Assembly: GCF_900115585.1 (NCBI RefSeq)
Contig: NZ_FOWZ01000002.1
Span: 496,001 to 560,000 of the forward strand
Direction: 5' to 3'
DNA from: Qipengyuania nanhaisediminis
GTDB lineage: Bacteria; Pseudomonadota; Alphaproteobacteria; Sphingomonadales; Sphingomonadaceae
DNA length: 64,000 nucleotides
The notes below the pieces were generated by a model. The model had not been told where the DNA came from and made no database searches. It worked only from the letters and a program-made list of their open reading frames with translations. A program made the translations under genes and the position numbers. Positions 8,330 to 16,819 of the stretch are shown in pieces (the stretch's first letter is position 1; every line of letters begins with the position of its first letter).

Positions 8330-9304
8330 ATGAAGGCAGTTCGCGTCCAAGACCTGACGGGCGACTTGTCCGGCGTCGAATTGGTCGACATTCCAGATCC
8401 TGTGCGCACAAAAGGCGAAGTGCTGGTTCGCGTGCGCGCTGCATCGCTCAATTATCCAGACCTGCTGATGACGCAGGGCAAGTACCAGTTCAAACCGGAG
8501 CTTCCTTTCACCTCCGGCCTGGAGATGGCCGGCGAGGTCATCAAGGCGGAGCCGGACAGCGGGTTCGTACCGGGTGACCGGGTAATGGGCGGTGCCAAGA
8601 CCGGCGCCTTTGCCGAGGCCATCGCGCTACCCCCCTCCGCCCTCAGGCATGTGCCCGAGGGGCTGGACTTCCCGCAGGCTGCAGCGATGGGTGCCGCCTA
8701 TCAGACCGCATATGTCGCCCTGGTCGAATTGGGCAAACTGGAGGCTGGCCAGACGATCCTGGTACATGGGGCAAGCGGCGGGGTCGGCCTGGCTGCATGC
8801 GATCTAGCGAAGGCGCTCGGAGCGAAAGTGATCGCGGCATCCCACTCCGCAGGCAAGCTGGACCGCCTGGCTGCAGCATCCGGTGCCGACTCCGTCATCA
8901 GCAATCAGGGCCGATTTCGTGAGGATGTGTCGGCGCTCACGAACGGGCGGCTTTGCGACCTCGTCTTCGATCCTGTCGGTGGCGATGTCTTCGACGAGAG
9001 CACCCGCTGCGTCACCTTTGGCGGCAAGCTGCTGGTCGTCGGCTTCGTGGCGGGACGGATTCCCGAAATCGCCGTCAACATCCCCCTCATCAAGGGCTTC
9101 TCGGTCGTTGGTGTGAGAGCGGGCGAATACAGCCGCCGCTTCCCCGAGCGAGGCGCGCGGATAGCTCGAGAACTCGACGATCTGGCCAGCACCGGCAAGA
9201 TCACGCCGCATATCGACCGTGTCTTGCCGATGTCGGACTGGCGGGAAGCCTTCGAGGCGATGCAGTCGGGCGAAGTCTTCGGAAAGATTGTGCTGGAACC
9301 CTGA
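8330..9304 (+). CDS. NADPH:quinone oxidoreductase, zinc-independent MDR family
   Basis: 324 residues. The MDR fold is seen in order: N-terminal substrate domain with AASLNYPDLLMTQGKYQ and PFTSGLEMAGEV, then the Rossmann segment HGASGGVGLAACDLAKALGAKVIA. The zinc-ligand cysteines of alcohol dehydrogenases are absent, which puts it with quinone oxidoreductases or enoyl reductases. The ATG at 8330 (MKAVRVQDL) is the family-like start and directly follows the previous stop. The actual substrate cannot be read from sequence. Confidence 0.9.
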   Translation: MKAVRVQDLTGDLSGVELVDIPDPVRTKGEVLVRVRAASLNYPDLLMTQGKYQFKPELPFTSGLEMAGEVIKAEPDSGFVPGDRVMGGAKTGAFAEAIALPPSALRHVPEGLDFPQAAAMGAAYQTAYVALVELGKLEAGQTILVHGASGGVGLAACDLAKALGAKVIAASHSAGKLDRLAAASGADSVISNQGRFREDVSALTNGRLCDLVFDPVGGDVFDESTRCVTFGGKLLVVGFVAGRIPEIAVNIPLIKGFSVVGVRAGEYSRRFPERGARIARELDDLASTGKITPHIDRVLPMSDWREAFEAMQSGEVFGKIVLEP

Positions 9305-9351
9305 TCTGCGCTCCACGGACCGTCAGCCCGGCCCCTTCCCTTCAGACGACG

Positions 9352-9384
9352 AAAAAGCGCGCGAAACCCGAGGCTTCACGCGCT
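9352..9384 (-). terminator. Rho-independent terminator of the atp F0 operon
   Basis: Read on the minus strand, 9384-9375 pairs with 9366-9356 (about 10 bp including one G-T pair) around an 8-nt loop and is followed by TTTTTC. It lies 25 nt beyond the atpF stop, between the convergent oxidoreductase gene and the atp operon. Confidence 0.82.
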
Positions 9385-9409
9385 ATTTCCGTGTCGCTTA
9401 AGAGCGAGA

Positions 9410-9982
9410 TCAGATCCCGGCGATAACCTTGTCGGCCAGTGCCTTGTCCGCTTCCGCATCGTGCTTTTCTCCGATCAGCTTGCGGCTGGCCGAAGTGGCC
9501 GCCAGTGCTGCGCGATTGCGGACGTCTTCGACGGCTTCGCGTTCGGCAGCGGCGATCTTGTCTTCCGCCATGCGCTTGCGACGTTCGACCATCGCCTTGC
9601 TGTCGGCTTCCGCCTTTTCCAGGATCGCATCGGCTTCATGCTGGGCATTTTCCAGCATGGCTTCGGCGTCCTTTTCGGCACCGGCGATCTTGTCGGCATA
9701 CTCCTTGCGAAGCGCTTCCGCTTCGGCGCGAAGTTGCTTGGCTTCGTCGAGCTGCTGCTTGATCGCTGCGATCTTGCCGTCGAGGCCGCCTGCAATCGTC
9801 TTGTGCACCTTGGCACCAAAGAAAGCGAACAGGAGCAGGACCAGCATGGAGATCGAAACCCACTGGTAGGGCGCAAGGCCCCACAGCATCGGCTCTACAT
9901 GCTTGCCGGCACCGGCATCGATTTCGACAGTCGCTTCGGGCGTCTCTGTCGCAAACACTTCGGGAACAGTCGTGTTAGCCAT
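9410..9982 (-). CDS. atpF: ATP synthase F0 subunit b
   Basis: One of two peripheral-stalk subunits linking F0 to F1. 190 residues: a short N-terminal extension, a single membrane span near residues 40-60 (WVSISMLVLLLFAFFGAKV), then a long Ala/Glu/Lys-rich coiled coil to the C-terminus. Its start overlaps the end of the b' gene by 8 bp. Paired b and b' subunits are typical of Alphaproteobacteria and photosynthetic bacteria. Last gene of the F0 operon, before the terminator. Confidence 0.93.
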   Translation of the reverse strand: MANTTVPEVFATETPEATVEIDAGAGKHVEPMLWGLAPYQWVSISMLVLLLFAFFGAKVHKTIAGGLDGKIAAIKQQLDEAKQLRAEAEALRKEYADKIAGAEKDAEAMLENAQHEADAILEKAEADSKAMVERRKRMAEDKIAAAEREAVEDVRNRAALAATSASRKLIGEKHDAEADKALADKVIAGI

Positions 9983-10469
9983 TTGCCATGGCCTCCTTCA
10001 CCGCCTTGGTTGCGACAGGCTTGGTCACCTTGACGCCTGCAAGCGTCTTGACGATGTCCTGCGCAGCTTCGACGGCAACGCTTTCGACTTCTGCCAGCGC
10101 TTCCGTCCGGGCGTCGCCGATCCGAGCTTCCGCATCGGCCAGCTTCTTGTCGATACGCGTCTGCGCCGCCTTCAGCTTCTTCTCGGACTTGGCGGCAGCC
10201 TCGTCCTTGGCCTTGGCAACGATTGCCTGCGCGGCAGCGCGGTTCTCGTTTTCACGCACCCGCCATGCCTCTTCCTGCTCGTCGGCAGCATCGCGCGCGG
10301 CCTTGGCAGCGGCGAGGTCGGCAGCGATCTGGCCATCGCGTTCAGCGACGGTACTCATCACCTTGGGCACCATGAGGTTGCCGACAACGAGGAAAGTGAT
10401 GCCGAAGAACACGAGCAACCAGAAAACCTGGCTGGACCATGTATCGGCAAGCTGTGCTATCTGTGGCAT
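9975..10469 (-). CDS. ATP synthase F0 subunit b' (second b-type subunit)
   Basis: 164 residues. An N-terminal span (VFWLLVFFGITFLVVGNLMVP, about residues 15-35) is followed by an extended coiled coil rich in Ala, Lys and Glu. The conserved VPKVMSTVAERDGQIAADL segment is typical of b'. It precedes b with an 8-bp overlap and follows subunit c after an 82-nt gap holding a hairpin. Together b and b' form a heterodimeric stalk. Confidence 0.92.
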   Translation of the reverse strand: MPQIAQLADTWSSQVFWLLVFFGITFLVVGNLMVPKVMSTVAERDGQIAADLAAAKAARDAADEQEEAWRVRENENRAAAQAIVAKAKDEAAAKSEKKLKAAQTRIDKKLADAEARIGDARTEALAEVESVAVEAAQDIVKTLAGVKVTKPVATKAVKEAMANG

Positions 10470-10507
10470 TGCAGCTCTCGAAAAGCGGGTACGGGAAATT
10501 CAATGCA

Positions 10508-10530
10508 CCGGCCGGGTCAGACCCGACCGG
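10508..10530 (-). other. Intercistronic hairpin between subunit c and b' genes
   Basis: CCGG-C-CGGGT (10508-10517) pairs with ACCCG-A-CCGG (10521-10530) around a 3-nt loop, with one C/A mismatch inside a 10-position stem. It has no T-run, so it is unlikely to be a full terminator. It lies where extra subunit c mRNA would be useful, since c is needed in about ten copies per complex. Confidence 0.5.
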
Positions 10531-10551
10531 CGCGATCTCGATTGTCGTCGA

Positions 10552-10779
10552 TTAGGCGACGAAGATCAGGATCATGGCAACGACGAACGCCAGCAGGCCG
10601 AGAAGCTCGGCAGCGGCGAAGCCGATGAACAGGCGACCCTGCTGGCCGTCGGCAGCACCCGGATTGCGCAGCGCGCTTTCGAGGAACGAACCGAAGACGT
10701 TACCAACGCCGATCGCAGCCATACCGGCACCGATCGCCGCGAGGCCCGCACCGATGAGCTTTGCAGCTTCCATTTCCAT
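10552..10779 (-). CDS. atpE: ATP synthase F0 subunit c
   Basis: 75-residue proteolipid that forms the proton-driven rotor ring. Two hydrophobic helices are joined by a polar loop; the N-terminal helix is Gly/Ala-rich (AAIGAGMAAIGVGNVFG) and the second (FIGFAAAELLGLLAFVVAMIL) carries the essential carboxylate as Glu in FAAAELLG. A very good Shine-Dalgarno, AAAGGAGT, sits 5 nt before the ATG, consistent with the high translation the subunit needs. Confidence 0.96.
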   Translation of the reverse strand: MEMEAAKLIGAGLAAIGAGMAAIGVGNVFGSFLESALRNPGAADGQQGRLFIGFAAAELLGLLAFVVAMILIFVA

Positions 10780-10819
10780 GACAAACTCCTTTGGGAAAAA
10801 CGTGTATTGTTGAAAGGTC

Positions 10820-11611
10820 TTAGTGAAGATTTTCAGCGTCGTTGATGTACAGTGCAGTCAACAGCGCGAAGACGTAGGCCTGGATACCGGCGACGAGCAG
10901 TTCGAGCGCGCAGATGCCGATCATCAGGATGAAGCTTGGCAGGCCGACGAGGAGGCCGAAGCCTACACCGGCATTGGTGCCGTCGATCACGAAGCTGGAA
11001 AGGACTTCCAGCAGGACGTGGCCGGCCATCATTGCAACGAAAAGTCGCAGGGCCAGGCTGAACGGACGGACCATGAAGGAGATGAATTCGATCGGTGCGA
11101 TGACCGGGATCATCGGCAGCGGCGTGCCGTGCGGCACGAAAAGGCTGAAGAAATGGAAGCCGTGCTTCCAGAAACCGACCAGCAGGACGATCGAGAAGCT
11201 GATGATCGCGAGCACGCCGGTAACGGTGAAGTGGCTCGTGAAGGTGAACGGGTGAACGCCCACGACGCCGAGCGGCAGGAGGCCGAGCAGGTTCGCGAAG
11301 AGGATGAACATGAACAGGCTGAAGACGTAAGGCACGTATTTGCGCCCTGCCTTGCCGATGTTCGCTTCGAGCATGTTGTCGATGAAGCCGGTGAAGGTTT
11401 CCACCATCATCTGCCAGCGGCCCGGGACCAGCTGACGCCTCATTCCGCCCAGCACGAAGAGGAAGAGCACCACGGTCGTGATGAGCATCCACATTGCACT
11501 GTTGGTGAAGGCGATGTTGAAGCCTTCGCCCAGCACCCACTCATCCGAACCGCCGAGCGGCTTGATGGTGAACTGGTACATCGGATCGACTTTGGCCTGT
11601 TCGGCTGCCAC
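10820..11611 (-). CDS. atpB: ATP synthase F0 subunit a
   Basis: 263-residue membrane subunit providing the proton half-channels next to the c ring. Five or more hydrophobic helices are evident; the conserved essential Arg lies in SLALRLFVAMMAGH, and the last helices contain ELLVAGIQAYVFALLTALYINDA. Family-typical length. It follows atpI and precedes atpE in the F0 operon. Confidence 0.96.
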   Translation of the reverse strand: MAAEQAKVDPMYQFTIKPLGGSDEWVLGEGFNIAFTNSAMWMLITTVVLFLFVLGGMRRQLVPGRWQMMVETFTGFIDNMLEANIGKAGRKYVPYVFSLFMFILFANLLGLLPLGVVGVHPFTFTSHFTVTGVLAIISFSIVLLVGFWKHGFHFFSLFVPHGTPLPMIPVIAPIEFISFMVRPFSLALRLFVAMMAGHVLLEVLSSFVIDGTNAGVGFGLLVGLPSFILMIGICALELLVAGIQAYVFALLTALYINDAENLH

Positions 11612-11662
11612 GTCAGTTAGTCCTTCAAATCCTGTAACGAAAGCCCCGGAAATCCTTGCGGA

Positions 11663-11983
11663 TTATTCGCCGGGGCCCTGATTTGCCGCGCGGATGATGT
11701 TCCTGAAAGCCACGACTATCCCGAGGAACAGCCCGACCAACAGACCCCACGGGTTGGTGCCGGTAAAATAGCCGATGGCATATCCGATCACCGTACCGCC
11801 AAGGAGCCCGCCAAGAAGATCCGCCAATACCCGGTTTCCACTGCGATAATTCGCATCGGCTCCGGAGCCTTGGGGTCGGTTACGCTGCTCTTCGCGCTGC
11901 TGGGCGGCTGCTAGCCGTTTTTCCAGCGCGTCGATCCGCGCATCCTCCTCGATGGGTTCCCGTGCGGGTTCGTCTTCGCTCAT
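11663..11983 (-). CDS. atpI: AtpI/AtpZ-like F0F1 ATP synthase assembly protein
   Basis: 106 residues. A charged, probably disordered N-terminal half is followed by two membrane helices: LLGGLLGGTVIGYAIGYFTG and LLVGLFLGIVVAFRNIIRA. The AtpI/AtpZ family helps assemble the c ring or transport Mg2+. First gene of the F0 operon. About 80 nt upstream on the same strand TTGACT is followed 17 nt later by TAAGGG, a weak promoter candidate overlapped by a G/C-rich hairpin. Confidence 0.85.
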   Translation of the reverse strand: MSEDEPAREPIEEDARIDALEKRLAAAQQREEQRNRPQGSGADANYRSGNRVLADLLGGLLGGTVIGYAIGYFTGTNPWGLLVGLFLGIVVAFRNIIRAANQGPGE

Positions 11984-12163
11984 GCCTTGCTCCTTACTAC
12001 AGGGGGTTGCGCGGCACGCGCAGGGACTTGCCCGCCAAGGGCGCCGCCCCCTTAGAAGGGGGGCATTGGCGAGTCAACACGAAGGGGGTGTGAATTGCGT
12101 GTTTCTAGGACTTAGTGACTAGCGTTCCGCAGGCAGCCCGCTTCGTGCACCCGCCAATCGGCC

Positions 12164-12556
12164 TTACGGGCAACGCGAATCGCGCAGGGGTGCGGCGCTG
12201 GTACGGGTCTGCCAGGTGCCGTCGGGCGCCTGGTATTTTTCGCCTGGGGTAGTGGCGAGAATCGCCTGGCAACCGGCCGTCAGCGCATACTCTTCCAGAG
12301 TTGCGTTATTCGCCTGCGCACGCTCTGCGTAAACGGCGCGGCGCTTGATGTTGATATCGTTGACGACACGGCGCAGTTCGGCGGTCTCCGCACCGACGAT
12401 GCCGAGGTAGCCGTCCATCTTCTCACCGACCTGTCCGGCCGCGCGCGCCGCGGCATAGGCGGGGTCGCGCTGGGCGAAAGCGGGCGCGGCGATGCCGCCT
12501 AGAGCGGTTGCGACGGCTGCCGCACCGAGTGCAGTCCTGATAATCGACCTGGTCAT
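12164..12556 (-). CDS. ydbL: YdbL family protein (DUF1318), periplasmic
   Basis: About 130 residues. I start at the ATG at 12556 (MTRSIIRTALG), preceded by GGTGAG at a good distance; upstream codons at 12568-12571 also exist. A signal peptide ends near APAFAQ. The mature part holds the DUF1318 features YLGIVGAETAELRRVVNDINIKRRAVY and a late Cys. In E. coli YdbL works with YdbH and YnbE in transport of phospholipid to the outer membrane; the same order ydbH-ynbE-ydbL is kept here. Confidence 0.88.
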   Translation of the reverse strand: MTRSIIRTALGAAAVATALGGIAAPAFAQRDPAYAAARAAGQVGEKMDGYLGIVGAETAELRRVVNDINIKRRAVYAERAQANNATLEEYALTAGCQAILATTPGEKYQAPDGTWQTRTSAAPLRDSRCP

Positions 12557-12567
12557 ATTCTCACCCA

Positions 12568-12747
12568 TCAAAAGATATCCGCATTATTCTCGATCGTATC
12601 GCCGGCATCTTCGGCTAGACGATAAATCACTTCCTGGCGGATATTGACGTTCAACTCGATCACGATCGGCTCGGTCGGTGCCTCGACTGTGATGCACCCT
12701 CCCAGCGCGAGCGGAACCGCCGCAATCGCCAATAACCGTCTGCCCAT
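12568..12747 (-). CDS. ynbE: YnbE-like outer-membrane lipoprotein
   Basis: A short lipoprotein; from the ATG at 12747 it has 59 residues with signal peptide MGRRLLAIAAVPLALGGC, lipobox LGGC. The YnbE core EAPTEPIVIELNVNIRQEVIYRL is present. A longer reading from 12819 overlaps the ydbH stop (ATGA) but would put 24 residues before the signal peptide; translation may couple there and restart. In E. coli YnbE stacks onto YdbH as the outer-membrane end of a lipid bridge. Confidence 0.85.
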   Translation of the reverse strand: MGRRLLAIAAVPLALGGCITVEAPTEPIVIELNVNIRQEVIYRLAEDAGDTIENNADIF

Positions 12748-12815
12748 CGTGGCCCCCGTGATCTGCATGAATTCGCTTGTCGCAAGGGGCGAAGGGTCAG
12801 TCAAATATGCTCGTA

Positions 12816-15800
12816 TCATCGCGCATCCTCGCTTTCCTGGTCCTGAATGGTGGGTTCATCCGGAATGACATCTTCCGGGTCGATTTCGGGTGCGGCTTCC
12901 TCGCCGGTGATGGAGCGGCGCAGCAGGCGCTGTCCGTCGTCGCTCAGCAGTCCCAGCTCGCGCGGATCGCGGACGGCCGAAGGGTCGTAGAGCGCCTTCA
13001 TGGAGGTCAGCAGCTGGTAGAACTGGGCACGGATGTTGATCCGGAACTGGATCGGCAGCTTGGCGATCTGGCGCGTGATGATGTTGCGTTTCGCGCCCTC
13101 GCCCTGCTGCACGCCATCGAAGCGCACGCGGGTGACGATCTCGCCCGCAAGCGGCCCTTCCATGACCACGCGCATTTGCGAATAATCCATGCTTCGTAGC
13201 GCATCGAAGGCGAAATTGGCGATTGCGGAAAGGTCTTCGTAGGTCAGGTCGCCGACATAGGAGAGATTGCCTCCCGGCGGCCGCGAAATAAGGATGCCTT
13301 CGTCGATCCGGCCGTTGCCGTCGCTGTCGAACACGATGGGCACCGTGCCGTCGAATGTGCCGGTGGCGGAGATGTTCTCCAGCTCCATCTGGGCGACGAA
13401 CTGCGCCGCTTCCAACCCGATGATCTCGAAGACGTAGCGTCGCTCCTCCTCGACACCGAGGTTGAAGTCGAAGTCCCGCAGGACAAGGCGTCCGCCCATG
13501 AAGGGCCAGCTGCCGCCTGCAATGGCAAGGACTTCGCCGTTGCGCAGCGCGAACTCTATTTCGCCGTCCAGCACCTCGACCCCCGGATTGATCGACGCGA
13601 CGCGCAGCTTCTGGCCGGGAGCGGTCGTCAGATTGAGGAGGTCGGTGAAACGGATGGTCCCGCTTGCGCCTTTTACCGGGCCGAAGGCGGCCGCAAAGTC
13701 GAGGCTGTCGGTCGAAAACTCGCCGCTGCTGGTCACGTCACCATCGGTGGACCAGGCAATGCGCCCCACCCCGTCGATAGACCCTTGCGCATTGGCAATC
13801 ACGCCCAGCGCGAGCGGCATGAGGTCCGCAAATTGCAGGCGATCGTCGAACAGCAGGTCGTCCACCACCAGCCGCGCCGATCCTGCTCCCGTGCCGAGAT
13901 TGTGGTCGATGTCCACTGCGGTGACGAGACGGTCGCTCTCCGGTTCGCGCAGGTCAGCCTGCGCGGTGATGATATTGTCGCGCAAGGCAAGCGAAGCCTC
14001 GCGCGCTTCTAGTGGTTCGAACCGGTCGGGCTCTGCCCTGTCGAAGAGGCGGAAGGCGGCATCGGCAATCGCGAAGACCCCGCCCGCATAGGACCAGTTT
14101 CCTTGGGCGTTGCGGATATCCAGCGGCACGGATGCGAGGGTGATCTCGGCATCGGAGAAACTTCCCTCGATATCCTCGCCAAGCCGCGCATCCAGATCGG
14201 TGATTGCAAAACGGCTTGCCGTTTCCTCGGGGCCGAGCACGACATCGAGATCGCGCGCCTTCACCACGCCGGGCCAGGCAAAGGCGATCGGCCCGCTGGC
14301 AATGCGGATCGGCGTATCCGCGAGGGTTCCCCTCACATCCAGTTGCGGTGCGCCTGCAGCAAGCTGCAACCCGCTGGCCGAGTAAGCGAGGATCGGTTTG
14401 CCGGGGGGCGGGCACAGGGTCAGGCCCGGACCTTCGATATTGAGGTTCGACACGGCTAGTCGGCGGAAGGACAGGCGCGTGCAATCCCGCCACAGTGCCA
14501 GGCTGCCACCGGGCTCATATCGGCCCGACACCGGCATCGACAGGCCATCGATCGCGCCGCCCGGAAGCGGCCCGCTTGCCTCGACTTCGCCCGAAAAGCC
14601 CAATGCGCCGCGATCGGACTGGACGATCGACAGGCTTGGTATGGCAAGGCGCGCCACGCCTGCGTCATAGGGGGCCATGGACAGGCGGAATGCAGGTCCG
14701 CTCTCGGTCCGTCGCTCCATCCGTCCAGAAATGCGCGGGATGCCGGGTCCGCCGGTCGCGAGATTGCCCGAATAGCGCATCGGCGTATCGCCCTGCCTGC
14801 TCGCCTCGAACCGCGACACGGACAGCAGCCTTGCGCCCTGCCCCCCGCGAACTTCGGCTTCAGGAACGAGCAGGGTCAGCGCATCGTCCGTCCGGCTCAC
14901 ACGAATGCGACCCTGGAGCGAACTGCCCCGGGTCTGCGCCTGCAATGCGGCAGCGATTTTCCGCGCGACCGGTTCGACCAGCGTACCCTCGCCGGTGCTC
15001 GCAAGGCTCTCCACCGATGCGATCAGCGCTGGCCCGAGCCGCAGGCCGTTGCCTTCGACAGCGCTGTCGATCTCGATGCGCGAGAAGCCATCCCTGCCGC
15101 GCACATCCCCATCGGCGGTCAGCAGTGCTGCCATGACCTGTTCGTTGGCGAGGCCGCGGGCAGCGATCGTATAGCTTCCGGCGAGATCGTCATTCCGTAG
15201 CTGCACGCGCAGGTTGCCGGACAGGGACTGGGCCGCAACGCCCGGAAGCGAGACTGCATCGCTATCGAAACGGGCAGCGATTTTCGGATCCGCCAGCGAG
15301 GGTTCGAGGTCCGCTTCCAGCTGTGCGACGACGTTCGCCACTGTCACGCCCTGATCCCCGCAGGCAAGCTCTTCGATTCGGAGAGGACCGTCGAAACCGG
15401 GTGCTCCCGCTGCTGTCGTGATTTCCCCGAACAGCGTCGCTCCCGAAAGGTCGCAGCCCGATGCGGTGAAATCGGGCGCGGTGGCCGCAAGGACCCCCGC
15501 GAACCCGTCACGCAGCGGGCCTGCGCCTTCCAGCTTCAATCCCACATTGCCGAAGTCGGTTTCGAGCAGGCCGCGCCCGTCGCGAATGGAGAGGCGTAAA
15601 TCGGGCAATCCCGTGGATTCGCCGCTATCGTCGAAAACGATCGGGTCGAGTGCACCGAAACTCAGTTGCCCGTCACGATAGGTTCCGAACAAACGCGGCG
15701 CGACCAGTTCGACGCTGCCGACCGATGGCAATCCGATCCGGTGCTGCAGTTGGAGGATGACTTTTTCGGCCGTGAAATCCGGCCTGTCAGGATCGCCGAC

Positions 15801-16037
15801 CACCACGTTGCGAAGGATTTGCGTCTGCCCGCCGATCCGTTCGATCTCGTAAGTCGCCTCGACCCCGTAAGCATCGAGCTGGTCGCGGATGAAGTCGTCG
15901 GCGATGGATTCGCGGCTCGACCACGCGGTCAGGGACAGGGCCAGCAGCAACAGCAGCGTGAGGCCGGGCGCGGCATAGCGTTTCTTGCGCCACCGCGGCC
16001 GGGAATCGGAATGTGGGGGCGGTGCGACCTCTTCCAT
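12816..16037 (-). CDS. ydbH: YdbH-like AsmA-type intermembrane lipid-transport protein
   Basis: 1073 residues from the ATG at 16037 (MEEVAPPPHSDS); an earlier in-frame codon at 16136 adds unlikely sequence. After a basic stretch (RWRKKRYA) a single N-terminal anchor (LTLLLLLALSLTAW) is followed by a very long periplasmic region of repeating beta-strands, as in YdbH/TamB/YhdP bridges. In E. coli YdbH spans the periplasm to carry phospholipids to the outer membrane together with YnbE and YdbL. All three are here in one minus-strand operon. Only 74 nt separates it from divergent radC. Confidence 0.87.
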   Translation of the reverse strand: MEEVAPPPHSDSRPRWRKKRYAAPGLTLLLLLALSLTAWSSRESIADDFIRDQLDAYGVEATYEIERIGGQTQILRNVVVGDPDRPDFTAEKVILQLQHRIGLPSVGSVELVAPRLFGTYRDGQLSFGALDPIVFDDSGESTGLPDLRLSIRDGRGLLETDFGNVGLKLEGAGPLRDGFAGVLAATAPDFTASGCDLSGATLFGEITTAAGAPGFDGPLRIEELACGDQGVTVANVVAQLEADLEPSLADPKIAARFDSDAVSLPGVAAQSLSGNLRVQLRNDDLAGSYTIAARGLANEQVMAALLTADGDVRGRDGFSRIEIDSAVEGNGLRLGPALIASVESLASTGEGTLVEPVARKIAAALQAQTRGSSLQGRIRVSRTDDALTLLVPEAEVRGGQGARLLSVSRFEASRQGDTPMRYSGNLATGGPGIPRISGRMERRTESGPAFRLSMAPYDAGVARLAIPSLSIVQSDRGALGFSGEVEASGPLPGGAIDGLSMPVSGRYEPGGSLALWRDCTRLSFRRLAVSNLNIEGPGLTLCPPPGKPILAYSASGLQLAAGAPQLDVRGTLADTPIRIASGPIAFAWPGVVKARDLDVVLGPEETASRFAITDLDARLGEDIEGSFSDAEITLASVPLDIRNAQGNWSYAGGVFAIADAAFRLFDRAEPDRFEPLEAREASLALRDNIITAQADLREPESDRLVTAVDIDHNLGTGAGSARLVVDDLLFDDRLQFADLMPLALGVIANAQGSIDGVGRIAWSTDGDVTSSGEFSTDSLDFAAAFGPVKGASGTIRFTDLLNLTTAPGQKLRVASINPGVEVLDGEIEFALRNGEVLAIAGGSWPFMGGRLVLRDFDFNLGVEEERRYVFEIIGLEAAQFVAQMELENISATGTFDGTVPIVFDSDGNGRIDEGILISRPPGGNLSYVGDLTYEDLSAIANFAFDALRSMDYSQMRVVMEGPLAGEIVTRVRFDGVQQGEGAKRNIITRQIAKLPIQFRINIRAQFYQLLTSMKALYDPSAVRDPRELGLLSDDGQRLLRRSITGEEAAPEIDPEDVIPDEPTIQDQESEDAR

Positions 16038-16111
16038 CGCGTGCACACTTGCGCCCATCGCGGCGCGAAGGCAATGCAAGCATTTGAAAGGTCGCGCTTC
16101 GGGGGTCGAAT

Positions 16112-16810
16112 TTGTCGCAGGAAACCAGCAATGCAAAACCGCATGCAGGCGCCGGTCATCGCGAGCGGTTGCGAAGCCGCCTGCTTAATGGCGGCGCAGA
16201 GGCGCTGGCCGATTACGAGCTGCTCGAATACCTCCTTTTCGGCGCATTCCGGCAAGGAGACACCAAACCGCTGGCAAAGCGCCTGATCGAACGCTTCGGC
16301 TCCTTCTCCGGCGTGTTGAATGCGGACCCGGGTGCCTTGGCGCAGGTAAAGGGCATGGGCGATGCCAGCGCCGCCACATTGCACGCCATCGCCCTGTCGG
16401 CCCGCCGCATGGCGCGCGGCGAAATCGAACAGCAGCCCGTTCTCGGCAGCTGGCAGGCCCTTATCGATTATCTCGCCATCGACATGAGCCATTTGAAGCA
16501 CGAACGCGTGCGTGTGCTTTACCTAGACACCCGTAACCGGCTGATCCTCGATCATCTCGCCGCAGAAGGATCGGTGGACGAAGCGGCGATCCATCCGCGC
16601 GAGGTGATCCGCAAGGCCTTCGATATCGGTGCGTCGGCCCTGATCCTGGTCCACAACCACCCGAGCGGCGACCCCGAACCCAGCCGCGCCGACATCCAGA
16701 TCACCAACCGGATCGCCGAGGCAGGCCGGCTGCTCAACATCACCGTGCACGACCACGTGATCATGGGGCGCGGCAGCCATGTATCGCTGCGCGCCAAGGG
16801 CCTGATCTAG
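16112..16810 (+). CDS. radC: RadC family JAB1/MPN-domain protein
   Basis: 232 residues. An N-terminal helix-hairpin-helix part (HRERLRSRLL, LLEYLLFG) precedes the JAMM metalloprotease-like core with VHNHPSGDPEPSRADI. The name is historical: a direct role in DNA repair is doubtful. The start is a TTG at 16112, since the conserved HRERLRSR segment begins only 16 residues in and no ATG fits. The 3' end is 9 nt from the convergent DUF3857 gene. Confidence 0.93.
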   Translation: MSQETSNAKPHAGAGHRERLRSRLLNGGAEALADYELLEYLLFGAFRQGDTKPLAKRLIERFGSFSGVLNADPGALAQVKGMGDASAATLHAIALSARRMARGEIEQQPVLGSWQALIDYLAIDMSHLKHERVRVLYLDTRNRLILDHLAAEGSVDEAAIHPREVIRKAFDIGASALILVHNHPSGDPEPSRADIQITNRIAEAGRLLNITVHDHVIMGRGSHVSLRAKGLI

Positions 16811-16819
16811 GCTATAGCC

